Positions 40,821 to 48,703 of a stretch of 64,000 nucleotides of DNA are shown here, piece after piece. The notes under the pieces were generated by a model. The model was given only the letters and a program-made list of their open reading frames with translations. It had not been told where the DNA came from and did no database searches. Source of the stretch: Pseudomonas botevensis (GTDB lineage Bacteria > Pseudomonadota > Gammaproteobacteria > Pseudomonadales > Pseudomonadaceae); the NCBI RefSeq assembly GCF_019145475.1, contig NZ_JAHTKI010000004.1:124001-188000 (forward strand). Reading direction: 5' to 3'. Position 1 is the first letter of the stretch, and each line of letters starts with the position of its first letter. The translations under genes were made by a program, and so were the position numbers.

Positions 40821-42769
40821 TGAGCGCACCTGTTCTCACCACCCTGCTGGTGGCCAACCGTGGCGAAATCGCCTGCCGGGTCATGCGCACCGCCAAGGCC
40901 CTGGGGCTGACGACCGTCGCCGTCCACAGCGCCACCGACCGCGAAGCGCGGCACAGCCGTGAAGCGGATATTCGCGTCGATCTGGGCGGCAGCAAAGCCG
41001 CCGAAAGCTACCTGCAAATCGATAAATTGATCGCGGCCGCCAAGGCCAGTGGTGCCCAGGCGATCCATCCGGGTTATGGCTTCCTCTCGGAAAACGCCGG
41101 GTTCGCCCGCGCCATTGAAGCCGCCGGCCTGATTTTCCTTGGCCCGCCCGCCTCCGCCATCGATGCCATGGGCAGCAAATCCGCCGCCAAGGCCCTGATG
41201 GAAACCGCTGGCGTGCCGCTGGTGCCGGGCTATCACGGCGAAGCGCAGGACCTCGACACCTTCCGCGAAGCCTGCGAACGCATCGGCTATCCGGTGCTGC
41301 TCAAGGCGACCGCCGGTGGCGGCGGCAAAGGCATGAAAGTGGTCGAGGACGTCAGCCAACTGGCCGAAGCCCTCGCCTCGGCCCAGCGTGAAGCGCTGTC
41401 ATCGTTCGGCGACTCGCGGATGCTGGTGGAGAAATACCTGATCAAGCCGCGCCATGTGGAAATCCAGGTGTTCGCCGATCAACACGGCAATTGCCTGTAC
41501 CTCAACGAACGCGACTGCTCAATCCAGCGCCGGCACCAGAAAGTCGTCGAAGAAGCCCCGGCACCGGGCCTCAGCCCCGAGTTGCGGCGAGCAATGGGTG
41601 AAGCGGCAGTGCGTTCAGCACAGGCCATCGGCTACGTCGGTGCCGGCACGGTGGAGTTCCTGCTGGATGCTCGCGGTGAGTTCTTCTTCATGGAAATGAA
41701 CACCCGCCTGCAGGTCGAACACCCGGTCACCGAAGCCATCACCGGGCTGGATCTGGTGGCCTGGCAGATCCGCGTGGCGCGGGGCGAAGCGCTACCGATC
41801 AGCCAGGATCAGGTGCCGCTGAACGGGCATGCCATCGAGGTTCGGTTGTACGCGGAAGATCCGGCGAATGATTTCCTGCCAGCCACCGGGCGCCTCGATC
41901 TGTACCGCGAATCCCATGAAGGACCGGGGCGTCGGGTGGACAGCGGGGTCGAGGAAGGCGACGAGATTTCGCCGTTCTATGACCCGATGCTCGGCAAGTT
42001 GATTGCCTGGGGAGCCGATCGTGAGCAAGCGCGGCTGCGTCTGTTGAGCATGCTCGATGAGTTCGCGATTGGCGGATTGAAGACCAACATCAACTTCCTG
42101 CGGCGCATCATCGCTCACCCGGCATTTGCCGAGGCGCAACTGGATACCGGGTTCATTCCTCGCTATCAGGAGCAATTGCTGCCGACGGCCACGGCGCTTG
42201 GCGATGAGTTCTGGAACGCGGCGGCGCAGGCCTTTGCGCAGAGTCTGCCGGGCGCTGGCCGAGCAGATGATCCGGCTTCGCCATGGGCTTTGAACAGCGG
42301 TTTGCGTGCCGGCCTGCCGAACGAAACCACCTTGCATTTGAGCTGCGAAGGTCAGGATCGGGCGGTCACCCTCGGCGCTGGCGGCAACGCGAAATGGACT
42401 GGCGAGCAACTGCTGATCGAGCAGGACGGCTTGCGCCGTCGGTTGCGCGCGATCCGTCGCGGCGATGCTCTGTACCTGCAATGGGACGGTGAATTGCGGC
42501 GCGTCGAGACCTACGATCCGATCAGCGCCGTCGAAGCCAGTCACAGCCATCAGGGCGGGCTGACGGCGCCAATGAACGGCAGCATCGTGCGGGTACTGGT
42601 GGAGGCTGGGCAATCGGTTGAAGCCGGGGCGCAACTGGTGGTGCTGGAAGCCATGAAGATGGAGCACAGCATCCGTGCGCCACAGGCGGGAGTGATCAAG
42701 GCGCTGTATTGCCAGGAAGGCGAAATGGTCAGCGAAGGCAGTGCCTTGGTCGAGTTGCAGGAAGCTTGA
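40820..42769 (+). CDS. liuD: Methylcrotonyl-CoA carboxylase, biotin carboxylase/carrier (alpha) subunit
   Basis: Carboxylates its own biotin with ATP and bicarbonate. The product is 649 aa. The biotin carboxylase N-domain (LLVANRGEIACRVMRTAKALG) leads into ATP-grasp (ATAGGGGKGMKVV; FMEMNTRLQVEHPVTE) and the C-domain. A BT linker follows, and a biotin carrier domain ends the protein, with the biotinylated Lys613 in EAMKMEH. I chose the ATG at 40820 over an upstream frame extension inside liuC. It is the last gene of liuABCD; no terminator hairpin stands out before the convergent S24 gene. Confidence 0.96.
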   Translation: MSAPVLTTLLVANRGEIACRVMRTAKALGLTTVAVHSATDREARHSREADIRVDLGGSKAAESYLQIDKLIAAAKASGAQAIHPGYGFLSENAGFARAIEAAGLIFLGPPASAIDAMGSKSAAKALMETAGVPLVPGYHGEAQDLDTFREACERIGYPVLLKATAGGGGKGMKVVEDVSQLAEALASAQREALSSFGDSRMLVEKYLIKPRHVEIQVFADQHGNCLYLNERDCSIQRRHQKVVEEAPAPGLSPELRRAMGEAAVRSAQAIGYVGAGTVEFLLDARGEFFFMEMNTRLQVEHPVTEAITGLDLVAWQIRVARGEALPISQDQVPLNGHAIEVRLYAEDPANDFLPATGRLDLYRESHEGPGRRVDSGVEEGDEISPFYDPMLGKLIAWGADREQARLRLLSMLDEFAIGGLKTNINFLRRIIAHPAFAEAQLDTGFIPRYQEQLLPTATALGDEFWNAAAQAFAQSLPGAGRADDPASPWALNSGLRAGLPNETTLHLSCEGQDRAVTLGAGGNAKWTGEQLLIEQDGLRRRLRAIRRGDALYLQWDGELRRVETYDPISAVEASHSHQGGLTAPMNGSIVRVLVEAGQSVEAGAQLVVLEAMKMEHSIRAPQAGVIKALYCQEGEMVSEGSALVELQEA

Positions 42770-42808
42770 AAAGCGGATCGATCCTACAGGGAGAGAGGAT
42801 CGATCCGA

Positions 42809-43465
42809 CTAGAACCTGGCCGTTGCGAGAACCACGACGCCGATGATCCGGCACTCGTCGGTGAACAGCGCTTTGGGCCAGGTCGGATTGAGCGGCACCA
42901 GGTAACGCTGGCCGCCCTCTTCGACCAATTTGCGAAAAATCGCCTCATCGCTGTCCTGCCACTGAACGATCACCAGTTTGCCGGGTTCCGCTTCCAGCGC
43001 CGGATCCACCAGAATCAGCATGCCTTCGGCAATGCTCTGGCCGGTGGGCGCGGTCATCGAGTTACCCATCACCGTCAGCCAGAACGCCGGGCCACGGGCG
43101 TGGTAATCCGTCAGTTCGAAACGGCGCTTGTCCTTTGCGCCTGAGTACTCGGGGGCGCTTTCACGGGCCTCCACCGGAGCGTTCCAGTCACTGACCGGAT
43201 AGCGGAAGTATGGGTTGTACTTCTGCGCCAACGGCATTTCGTCGTGGGCATCGATTTGCGGTTCGCGAATCACCATCGCGACCTCAAGAAACTCCATACC
43301 CAGCGCCTTGAGCACCCGGTTCATTTCCGTGACACCGGGCTCGCGACGTTTGTTCAGCCAGTGGCCAATGCCACCCTGAGACATGCCGACGCGCTCGCCG
43401 AGTTCGACTTGAGTGACTTTGAGTTCACTCATTTTGGCCTTGACCAATTCAATCCATTTATCCAT
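42809..43465 (-). CDS. XRE/S24 (LexA-like) transcriptional repressor
   Basis: 218-aa regulator with an N-terminal XRE HTH (VTQVELGERVGMSQGGIGHWLNKRREPG) and a C-terminal S24 peptidase-like domain. The Ser-Lys pair is present (Ser in VMGNSMTAP, Lys in AIFRKLVEEGG). I see no Ala-Gly dipeptide in the linker, the usual self-cleavage site, so its response to RecA is uncertain. I chose the ATG at 43465 (MDKWIELVKAK); other in-frame starts lie upstream. It is divergent from a DUF6124-like gene, with an inverted repeat between them. Resembles phage-type and pyocin-type repressors, but no prophage genes are nearby. Confidence 0.85.
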   Translation of the reverse strand: MDKWIELVKAKMSELKVTQVELGERVGMSQGGIGHWLNKRREPGVTEMNRVLKALGMEFLEVAMVIREPQIDAHDEMPLAQKYNPYFRYPVSDWNAPVEARESAPEYSGAKDKRRFELTDYHARGPAFWLTVMGNSMTAPTGQSIAEGMLILVDPALEAEPGKLVIVQWQDSDEAIFRKLVEEGGQRYLVPLNPTWPKALFTDECRIIGVVVLATARF

Positions 43466-43514
43466 GTGCGGCACCATACGTGCCCGTTCCCGGCCAGCAA
43501 AACACATATTGTAG

Positions 43515-43539
43515 TATTTAAATTCTGGTCACAAATACC
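43515..43539. promoter_or_regulatory. Inverted repeat in the S24/DUF6124 divergent region
   Basis: GTATTT (43515-43520) and AAATAC (43534-43539) face each other across 13 bp in an AT-rich patch. It is the only obvious dyad between the two divergent genes and is a candidate operator for the XRE/S24 protein. Confidence 0.4.
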
Positions 43540-43595
43540 CAAGGTAATATCCTAGGCGAACGGATTTGAATCGCCCAAAGGAGTGCCTTTTCACC

Positions 43596-43934
43596 ATGAA
43601 CATCACCAGCAAAGACCTGCCCGACCTGGACACCGACACCACGTTCAACTCGCCACAAGGCAACGCGGCCGCCCAGCGAGCGCTGGACTACTACTTGAAA
43701 CCGACTGTGTCGGAACCGAAACCCGAAGAACGTTTCTTCGGCGTCAATCGCCACCTGAGCAATGAGGAATCCCTGGTGCACGCCTCCGACCTGTTGCGCT
43801 GCGCGGCAGCCACGGCGTTCAAGGCAGCGGACAGCCTTCAGGGTGTCAATCGGGACCTGGCATTTTCAGCGGTGCATATGGTGGATATGGCGCGAGCGAT
43901 GGTTGATCACGCACTGGATCGCGGTGAACGCTGA
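43596..43934 (+). CDS. Pseudomonas-specific DUF6124/DUF3077-like protein
   Basis: Small cytoplasmic protein of 112 aa with no signal peptide or TM. It shows the family pattern GNAAAQRALDYYLKP near residue 25, then a helical C-terminal half (ESLVHASDLLRCAAATAFKAADS and HMVDMARAMVDHALDRG). I recall several paralogues of this type in Pseudomonas genomes; the function is unknown. AGGAG lies 12 nt upstream of the ATG. It is divergent from the XRE/S24 repressor, which may control it. Confidence 0.75.
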   Translation: MNITSKDLPDLDTDTTFNSPQGNAAAQRALDYYLKPTVSEPKPEERFFGVNRHLSNEESLVHASDLLRCAAATAFKAADSLQGVNRDLAFSAVHMVDMARAMVDHALDRGER

Positions 43935-43986
43935 GAACGCGTTCGACGGACGGGAAAGAATTTTCCAATCGCGCAGATAAAAACAT

Positions 43987-44014
43987 TTGACTTGCAAATG
44001 ATAATGATTATTAT
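43987..44014 (+). promoter_or_regulatory. Promoter and Fur box of the PrrF-type sRNA
   Basis: The -35 TTGACT (43987-43992) and -10 TATTAT (44009-44014) are 16 bp apart. AATGATAATGATTATTATT (43998-44016) matches the Fur 19-bp consensus closely and covers the -10 and spacer, so iron-loaded Fur would block polymerase. Confidence 0.88.
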
Positions 44015-44020
44015 TGCATT

Positions 44021-44134
44021 CAGCTGGTCGCGAGATCAGTCGATGGACCAGAGACCTTAGGTCGGTCTTCTGGACTATCTCCTCATCAGGCTAATCACGG
44101 TTTTTGACCCGGCTTTTTGCCGGGTCTTTTTTTT
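44021..44134 (+). ncRNA. prrF: PrrF-type iron-responsive small RNA
   Basis: Predicted RNA of about 114 nt, the expected PrrF length. It begins CAGCTGGTCGCGAGATCAG (5' stem-loop), contains the conserved single-stranded core GACTATCTCCTCATCAGG followed by CTAATCACGGTTTTTGACC, and ends in a strong terminator. PrrF pairs through that core with mRNAs of iron-rich proteins such as sodB and sdh to repress them when iron is low. The Fur box sits on its promoter. Only one copy lies here, unlike the tandem pair of P. aeruginosa. Confidence 0.93.
44106..44134 (+). terminator. Intrinsic terminator of PrrF
   Basis: An 8-bp stem GACCCGGC/GCCGGGTC (44106-44113 and 44119-44126) with loop TTTTT is followed by eight T residues. 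Confidence 0.93.
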
Positions 44135-44410
44135 GCCAGTTTTCTGGCTTTATAGCTTCAGGCTAATGAAGTCTTTGGGCGCTGCAAATTCGATGGCGCG
44201 GATAATATCAAAAGAATATCGCTTGGCAAGCGGACCCCGGCGGCATTGGGGCAAAGTAATGCCATTTAGCACTTGAGAATCAATCGCACAGTCACTAAGC
44301 TGCATTCGCGTCATGGACGACGCCCCCGCCACAACCCGCAATTTCCCTCGGTTTCACCCCTGTCTTGCGTGTAAAGTAGCCGCCATAAAAATCATATTCA
44401 GGAACCGATT
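44135..44410. other. Gap between PrrF and the M14 peptidase gene
   Basis: This 276-bp stretch has no supported gene. A minus-strand open frame at 44150-44341 (63 codons, MRVVAGASSMTR at its start) has no ribosome site or recognisable family and may be chance. The end of the stretch is the leader of the peptidase gene, where AGGAACCGATT precedes the ATG. Confidence 0.5.
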
Positions 44411-45562
44411 ATGACCGTGGCCAAATCCTCGTTCGACATCAGCGCCAACTTCGACAGCGGCAACATCCAAGTCATCGATATCAGCAATCCGCTCAACCCG
44501 GTTCTGGCGATCCGTCCGGATACCCGCAGCGGCCATTTCCAGTGGTTCCACTTCAAGGCCAGCGGTCTGCACGTCCATCAGGAACACTGGTTTCGCCTGG
44601 TCAACGCCAGCCAATCCTCTTACAACAAAGCCTGGACCGGCTATCAGGCGGTCGCTTCCTACGACCACGTCAACTGGTTCCGCATTCCAACCCAATTCGA
44701 AGGCGACAGCCTGCGCTTCTGCCTCGAAGCCGAGCAGACCCACGCCTGGTTCGCCTATTTCGAACCCTACAGCCGTGGCCGCCATGACTGGCTGATCCAG
44801 CAGGCGCTGACCAAGGCCGGCACCGAGTTGCTGGCCACCGGCAAGAGCGTCGAAGGCCGTGACATCCAGCTGCTGCGCAAAGGCAGCGGTGCCGAGGGTC
44901 GGCGCAAGATCTGGATCATCGCCCAGCAACATCCCGGCGAGCACATGGCCGAGTGGTTCATGGAAGGCGTGATCGAACGCCTGGAGCACCACGACGATCC
45001 GGTCCTGAACAAACTGCTGGCCAGCGCCGATCTGTATCTGGTGCCGAACATGAACCCGGACGGCGCGTTCCACGGTCATCTGCGCACCAACGCCATGGGC
45101 CAGGACTTGAACCGCGCCTGGCAGAACGCCAGCCAGGAGATCAGCCCGGAAGTGCTGTTCGTCCAGCAGCAGATGGAAAAGTACGGTGTCGACCTGTTCA
45201 TCGATGCCCACGGCGACGAAGAAATCCCTCACGTATTCACCGCCGGTTGCGAAGGCAATCCTGGCTACACCCCGCGCATCGAGAAGCTCGAAGAACACTT
45301 CCGCAGCCACCTCAAGCACACCACCAAGGACTTCCAGACCAAGTATGGCTACACCCGCGACGAGCCGGGCCAGGCCAACATGACACTGGCCTGCAACAGC
45401 GTCGGCGAGAAATTCGACTGCCTGTCGCTGACCCTGGAAATGCCGTTCAAGGATCACGACGACGCACCGAACCCGCTGACCGGCTGGTCGGGCAAACGCT
45501 CCAAACAACTGGGCAAAGACGTGCTGACCACCATCGCCGACATGGTCGACACCCTGCGCTGA
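44411..45562 (+). CDS. M14 zinc carboxypeptidase (cytosolic carboxypeptidase-like)
   Basis: 383-aa cytoplasmic metallopeptidase without signal peptide. An N-terminal beta-sandwich domain (about 1-125, including WFHFKASGLHVHQEHWFRL and AWFAYFEPYSRGRH) precedes the peptidase domain, the architecture of the Nna1/CCP (M14D) group. Zinc ligands are His174 and Glu177 (QQHPGEHMAEWF) and His267 (IDAHGDEE); the catalytic Glu343 lies in LTLEMPF. The eukaryotic relatives remove glutamates from tubulin; the bacterial substrate is not known. A terminator follows at 45585. Confidence 0.9.
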   Translation: MTVAKSSFDISANFDSGNIQVIDISNPLNPVLAIRPDTRSGHFQWFHFKASGLHVHQEHWFRLVNASQSSYNKAWTGYQAVASYDHVNWFRIPTQFEGDSLRFCLEAEQTHAWFAYFEPYSRGRHDWLIQQALTKAGTELLATGKSVEGRDIQLLRKGSGAEGRRKIWIIAQQHPGEHMAEWFMEGVIERLEHHDDPVLNKLLASADLYLVPNMNPDGAFHGHLRTNAMGQDLNRAWQNASQEISPEVLFVQQQMEKYGVDLFIDAHGDEEIPHVFTAGCEGNPGYTPRIEKLEEHFRSHLKHTTKDFQTKYGYTRDEPGQANMTLACNSVGEKFDCLSLTLEMPFKDHDDAPNPLTGWSGKRSKQLGKDVLTTIADMVDTLR

Positions 45563-45584
45563 TCCCCTGCTCCGTCGTCACCAG

Positions 45585-45612
45585 AAAGATCGCAGCCTCG
45601 TCTGCGATCTTT
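45585..45612 (+). terminator. Intrinsic terminator after the M14 peptidase gene
   Basis: The 11-bp stem AAAGATCGCAG/CTGCGATCTTT encloses the loop CCTCGT and ends in a short T run. Confidence 0.85.
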
Positions 45613-45699
45613 TGCTTTCAGGTAAAGAGGTTGCAAATAGAAACTGGATTATCTACCGTCATTCCAGTTTTAATTTGAAACCTGAAACGGAGTCAGGAC

Positions 45700-46905
45700 A
45701 TGAAACCTCAAACACTCGGCAGCGGCGTGGTGCTGCTGTTCGCCATTGCCGGCGGCCTGGCGGTGGGCAACGTGTATTACGCCCAACCGCTGCTCGATGC
45801 CATGGCCGAAGCCTTCGCCCTGTCACCCGCGACCATCGGTATCGTCATCACCCTGACCCAGCTCGGATACGGCGTCGGCCTGGTGTTGCTGGTGCCCCTC
45901 GGTGATCTGCTCAACCGTCGCCGGCTGATTGTCACGCAAACCCTGCTGTCGGCGGCGGCTTTGTTGATGATCGCGCTGGCATCGAGCGGCGCGTGGCTGC
46001 TGCTCGGCATGACCCTGACCGGCCTGCTCGCGGTCGTCACCCAAGTGCTGGTGGCCTACGCCGCGACCCTTGCGGCCACCGCAGAACGCGGACGCGTGGT
46101 GGGCGTGATCACCAGCGGCATCGTCGTCGGTATTTTGCTTGCGCGCACGGTTGCTGGCGGCATGGCGGATCTGGCCGGCTGGCGTTCGATCTATCTGCTG
46201 TCGGCGGGTTTGACCCTGGTGATGGCGCTGCTGTTGTGGCGCGTACTGCCCAAGAATGAAGCCCCGCAACCGGCCACGACCTATGCCGCGTTGATCGCTT
46301 CGGTATTCAGTCTGTTCAAGGAGGAACCGGTGCTGCGGCAGCGGGCGATTCTGGCCCTGCTGACCTTCGCCAGCGCCATGGTGCTGTGGACGCCGATGGT
46401 GCTGCCGCTGGCCGCCCCGCCACTGTCGCTGAGTCACAGCGAAATCGGTCTGTTCGGCCTTGCCGGTGCGGCGGGCGCACTCGCCGCCGCGCGAGCCGGG
46501 CATCTGGCGGATCGTGGATGGGGACAATGGGTCAGCGGCCTGTCGCTGCTGTTGATGCTCGCCTCCTGGCTGCCGATCGCCCTCACCCAGTCCTCGTTGT
46601 GGGCATTGCTGCTGGGGGTAATCACCCTGGATCTCGGGCTGCAGGCGGTACACGTCAGCAGCCAGAGCATGATCTACAGCGTACGCCCGCAAGCACAGAG
46701 CCGACTGACGGCCGGCTACATGCTGTTCTACTCGATCGGCAGTGCCTTGGGTTCGATCGGCTCGACCGCCGTGTATGCCTGGGCCGGATGGCTCGGCGTG
46801 TGCCTGCTCGGCGCCGGCATCAATGTCATCGCGCTGCTCTACTGGTGGCGAACGCTGGCCACCCGCGCCACCGGTGGCGAGGAAGCATGCTCCCGCGCCA
46901 CCTAG
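45700..46905 (+). CDS. MFS transporter (DHA1-type exporter)
   Basis: Inner-membrane 12-TM transporter, 401 aa. Motif A appears as PLGDLLNRRRLIV in the first cytoplasmic loop, GNVYYAQPLLDAMAEAF marks TM1, and a GVITSGIVVGILLARTVAGGMADL segment matches motif C. This resembles the YnfM/sugar-efflux-like subgroup of drug/metabolite exporters. The gene stands alone, converging on the cytochrome b561 gene with a 4-bp gap. The substrate is unknown. Confidence 0.88.
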   Translation: MKPQTLGSGVVLLFAIAGGLAVGNVYYAQPLLDAMAEAFALSPATIGIVITLTQLGYGVGLVLLVPLGDLLNRRRLIVTQTLLSAAALLMIALASSGAWLLLGMTLTGLLAVVTQVLVAYAATLAATAERGRVVGVITSGIVVGILLARTVAGGMADLAGWRSIYLLSAGLTLVMALLLWRVLPKNEAPQPATTYAALIASVFSLFKEEPVLRQRAILALLTFASAMVLWTPMVLPLAAPPLSLSHSEIGLFGLAGAAGALAAARAGHLADRGWGQWVSGLSLLLMLASWLPIALTQSSLWALLLGVITLDLGLQAVHVSSQSMIYSVRPQAQSRLTAGYMLFYSIGSALGSIGSTAVYAWAGWLGVCLLGAGINVIALLYWWRTLATRATGGEEACSRAT

Positions 46906-46909
46906 GCCA

Positions 46910-47455
46910 TCAGCCGCGATCCCGTCCGCGCAGCATGCTGTCGAGCACCTCGTCGCGACGTATCCAGCCATGGAACAGCGCCGCCGCCAGGTGCAACAGC
47001 ACCGTCAGGAACAGCAGATACGCCAGATACCCGTGGGCCTTGCGCAACAGCGCGAACACCTGGGCATCCGCTGGCACGATCGAAGGCAACTGCAACGAAC
47101 TGCCGAGCATCACCGGATCCCCGGCCGCGCTGATCATCGCCCAACCCAGCAGCGGCAATACCAGCATCAACGCATACAACAAGAGATGGGAGGCCTTGGC
47201 CGCCATGGCTTGCCAGCCCGGCAGATCCTCCGGCAACGGTGGTTGGCGGGTAGCAAGGCGCACCGCCACACGGACAATCGCCAACAACAGAATCGCAATG
47301 CCCAGCGGCTTGTGCAGGTTGATCAGCCATTCATGCCGCTGCGACACCGAGGCGACCATACCGGCGCCAATGAACAGCATGGCGATGATCATGATTGCCA
47401 TCAGCCAGTGCAGCAGGCGCGCCAGCGGATTGAAATGCGTCGGTCGAATGCTCAT
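46910..47455 (-). CDS. Cytochrome b561
   Basis: Inner-membrane di-heme cytochrome, 181 aa with four TM helices. Candidate heme ligands are His in LLHWLMA (TM1), HEWLINLHKPLG (TM2 entry), KASHLLLYALML (TM3) and RKAHGYLAYLLFLTVLLHLAAALFH (TM4). It is the second gene of the operon with the catalase-like peroxidase, its ATG overlapping the peroxidase TGA (ATGA). It probably supplies quinol-derived electrons to the periplasmic peroxidase, which is inference from the pairing. Confidence 0.92.
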   Translation of the reverse strand: MSIRPTHFNPLARLLHWLMAIMIIAMLFIGAGMVASVSQRHEWLINLHKPLGIAILLLAIVRVAVRLATRQPPLPEDLPGWQAMAAKASHLLLYALMLVLPLLGWAMISAAGDPVMLGSSLQLPSIVPADAQVFALLRKAHGYLAYLLFLTVLLHLAAALFHGWIRRDEVLDSMLRGRDRG

Positions 47456-48546
47456 GGGCGAGCCTCCTGTCGGGTGGCGGGCAACTGGCTGACTTCGCTG
47501 GTGCGGCGCAGGTAGGAACTGGCGTACGCGGCGGAACGCGCGGCAAGCAATGGATCGTCGGAACCCTGGATACCGGCCGGCAGCACCAGCGGATCGTAGT
47601 TGACGTCACGGCACTCGCCGCTGAGTTGCGGCTGGGTTTTCTCCAGCACCAGGGTGCCGGCATTCAGCACCTTGCGCCCGGCGGGCCAGGTCTTGCTCGC
47701 GTCATTGACCGGATCATCGGCGTTGGCCAGGGTGATGTTCAACTGGAAGCGCAGCGGCGCGGCGGCCAGCCGTTGCACCAGATCCTTCTCCAGAAAATCG
47801 CTGCCCTCAGGCGCGGTGGCACCCGCCGCGTCCTGGGCCAACGGGGTCACACTCCAGCGCACCGCCTGCTTCTTCCCACTGGCATCCACCAGATAAAACG
47901 CGTTGATGCCGTTATAGGTTTCAGTCGCATAACTGGCCGATGGTTTGGCGGTTTTCACCCACGTCAGGAATGGCACGGCTTCCGGGTGCGAGGCAAAAAA
48001 CGCCGGCACTTTGCTCGGGTCAGGTTTGCCGGTGGCAGGATCCGGGGACTGTGCCTGTTGCAACTGATAGAACGCCTCAGGCGTACCCACCGGGAACACC
48101 GGCATGCTGTTCATCCCGGTGCGCCACTGCTGACCGTTAGCCTGAGTGAAACGCAGCGCCAGGCTGCGGATCGGCACGGCGCTGTCCGGCGTATAAGGAT
48201 TGCCGGCCGGCAGCGCAAAGCGTCCGACCACCGGAGTCCGTGGGTCATTGAACACTTGCGCGGTGGAATACACCCGCGCCTCACCGCTGCTCTCGAAATG
48301 CCCGATCACGCAGACACCCTTGGCGTGATTGCGACGAAATCCGGGATGCACGCCGTTGTTCTTTTCCAGCACATCGACCAGCGCCTTGGGGGTCAGACGC
48401 TGTGGGTCAAGCGTGCCGTGAACGTAGGCAAAAGCGCCGGCGAGCGCGGCGACCACCACGGCGATACCGCCCAGACGCAACACCACGCTCGCGGCGCTCA
48501 ATGGCGGGCGCTGCGGCCCGCCGGACGGTGAGGTTCGATCAACCAT
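47452..48546 (-). CDS. Membrane-anchored catalase-family peroxidase (SrpA-like)
   Basis: 364-aa catalase-fold protein, shorter than true catalases (about 480). An N-terminal TM anchor lies near residues 28-47, and the rest would be periplasmic. The catalytic His lies in RRNHAKGVCVIGHFESSG, equivalent to the VHAKG motif of catalases, and the C-terminal AAYASSYLRR carries the probable heme-ligand Tyr. Small catalase-related proteins of this type tend to be organic-hydroperoxide peroxidases rather than catalases. I chose the ATG at 48546 (MVDRTSPSGG) after GGAG. It is co-transcribed with cytochrome b561 and driven by the ECF promoter at 48589-48615. Confidence 0.88.
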   Translation of the reverse strand: MVDRTSPSGGPQRPPLSAASVVLRLGGIAVVVAALAGAFAYVHGTLDPQRLTPKALVDVLEKNNGVHPGFRRNHAKGVCVIGHFESSGEARVYSTAQVFNDPRTPVVGRFALPAGNPYTPDSAVPIRSLALRFTQANGQQWRTGMNSMPVFPVGTPEAFYQLQQAQSPDPATGKPDPSKVPAFFASHPEAVPFLTWVKTAKPSASYATETYNGINAFYLVDASGKKQAVRWSVTPLAQDAAGATAPEGSDFLEKDLVQRLAAAPLRFQLNITLANADDPVNDASKTWPAGRKVLNAGTLVLEKTQPQLSGECRDVNYDPLVLPAGIQGSDDPLLAARSAAYASSYLRRTSEVSQLPATRQEARP

Positions 48547-48588
48547 GAACGACTCCAGGGCCATCGGCCACAAGTAGGAAGAATCAGC

Positions 48589-48615
48589 AAGACGTGCGCC
48601 AATCGGATTTATTCC
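48589..48615 (-). promoter_or_regulatory. ECF-type promoter of the peroxidase-b561 operon
   Basis: On the minus strand the -35 GGAATAA (48615-48609), preceded by CGT, is followed by a 14-bp spacer and the -10 CGTCTT (48594-48589). Motif and spacing are identical to those of the divergent sigma-factor promoter 26 bp away. Confidence 0.85.
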
Positions 48616-48643
48616 ACGGCCCGGTATTTATTTTTCCGAACGT

Positions 48644-48670
48644 GGAATAACCTCGGTTGCCGGGCGTCTT
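48644..48670 (+). promoter_or_regulatory. ECF-type promoter of the sigma/anti-sigma operon
   Basis: The -35 GGAATAA (48644-48650), preceded by CGT, a 14-bp spacer and the -10 CGTCTT (48665-48670) form a typical ECF promoter. The sigma gene ATG is 33 bp downstream, implying autoregulation. Confidence 0.85.
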
Positions 48671-48703
48671 CCTAGTCCACAGCGTAGTGACTAGCGGAAT
48701 TTC

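Noticed and set aside
42809..43934. Prophage or pyocin remnant around the XRE/S24 repressor
   Set aside because: Only a repressor and a DUF6124-like gene are present, flanked by core metabolic and sRNA genes with the same base composition.
44150..44341. Minus-strand 63-codon frame downstream of PrrF as a gene
   Set aside because: No Shine-Dalgarno, no family resemblance, and length within chance expectation; kept only as a note in the gap entry.
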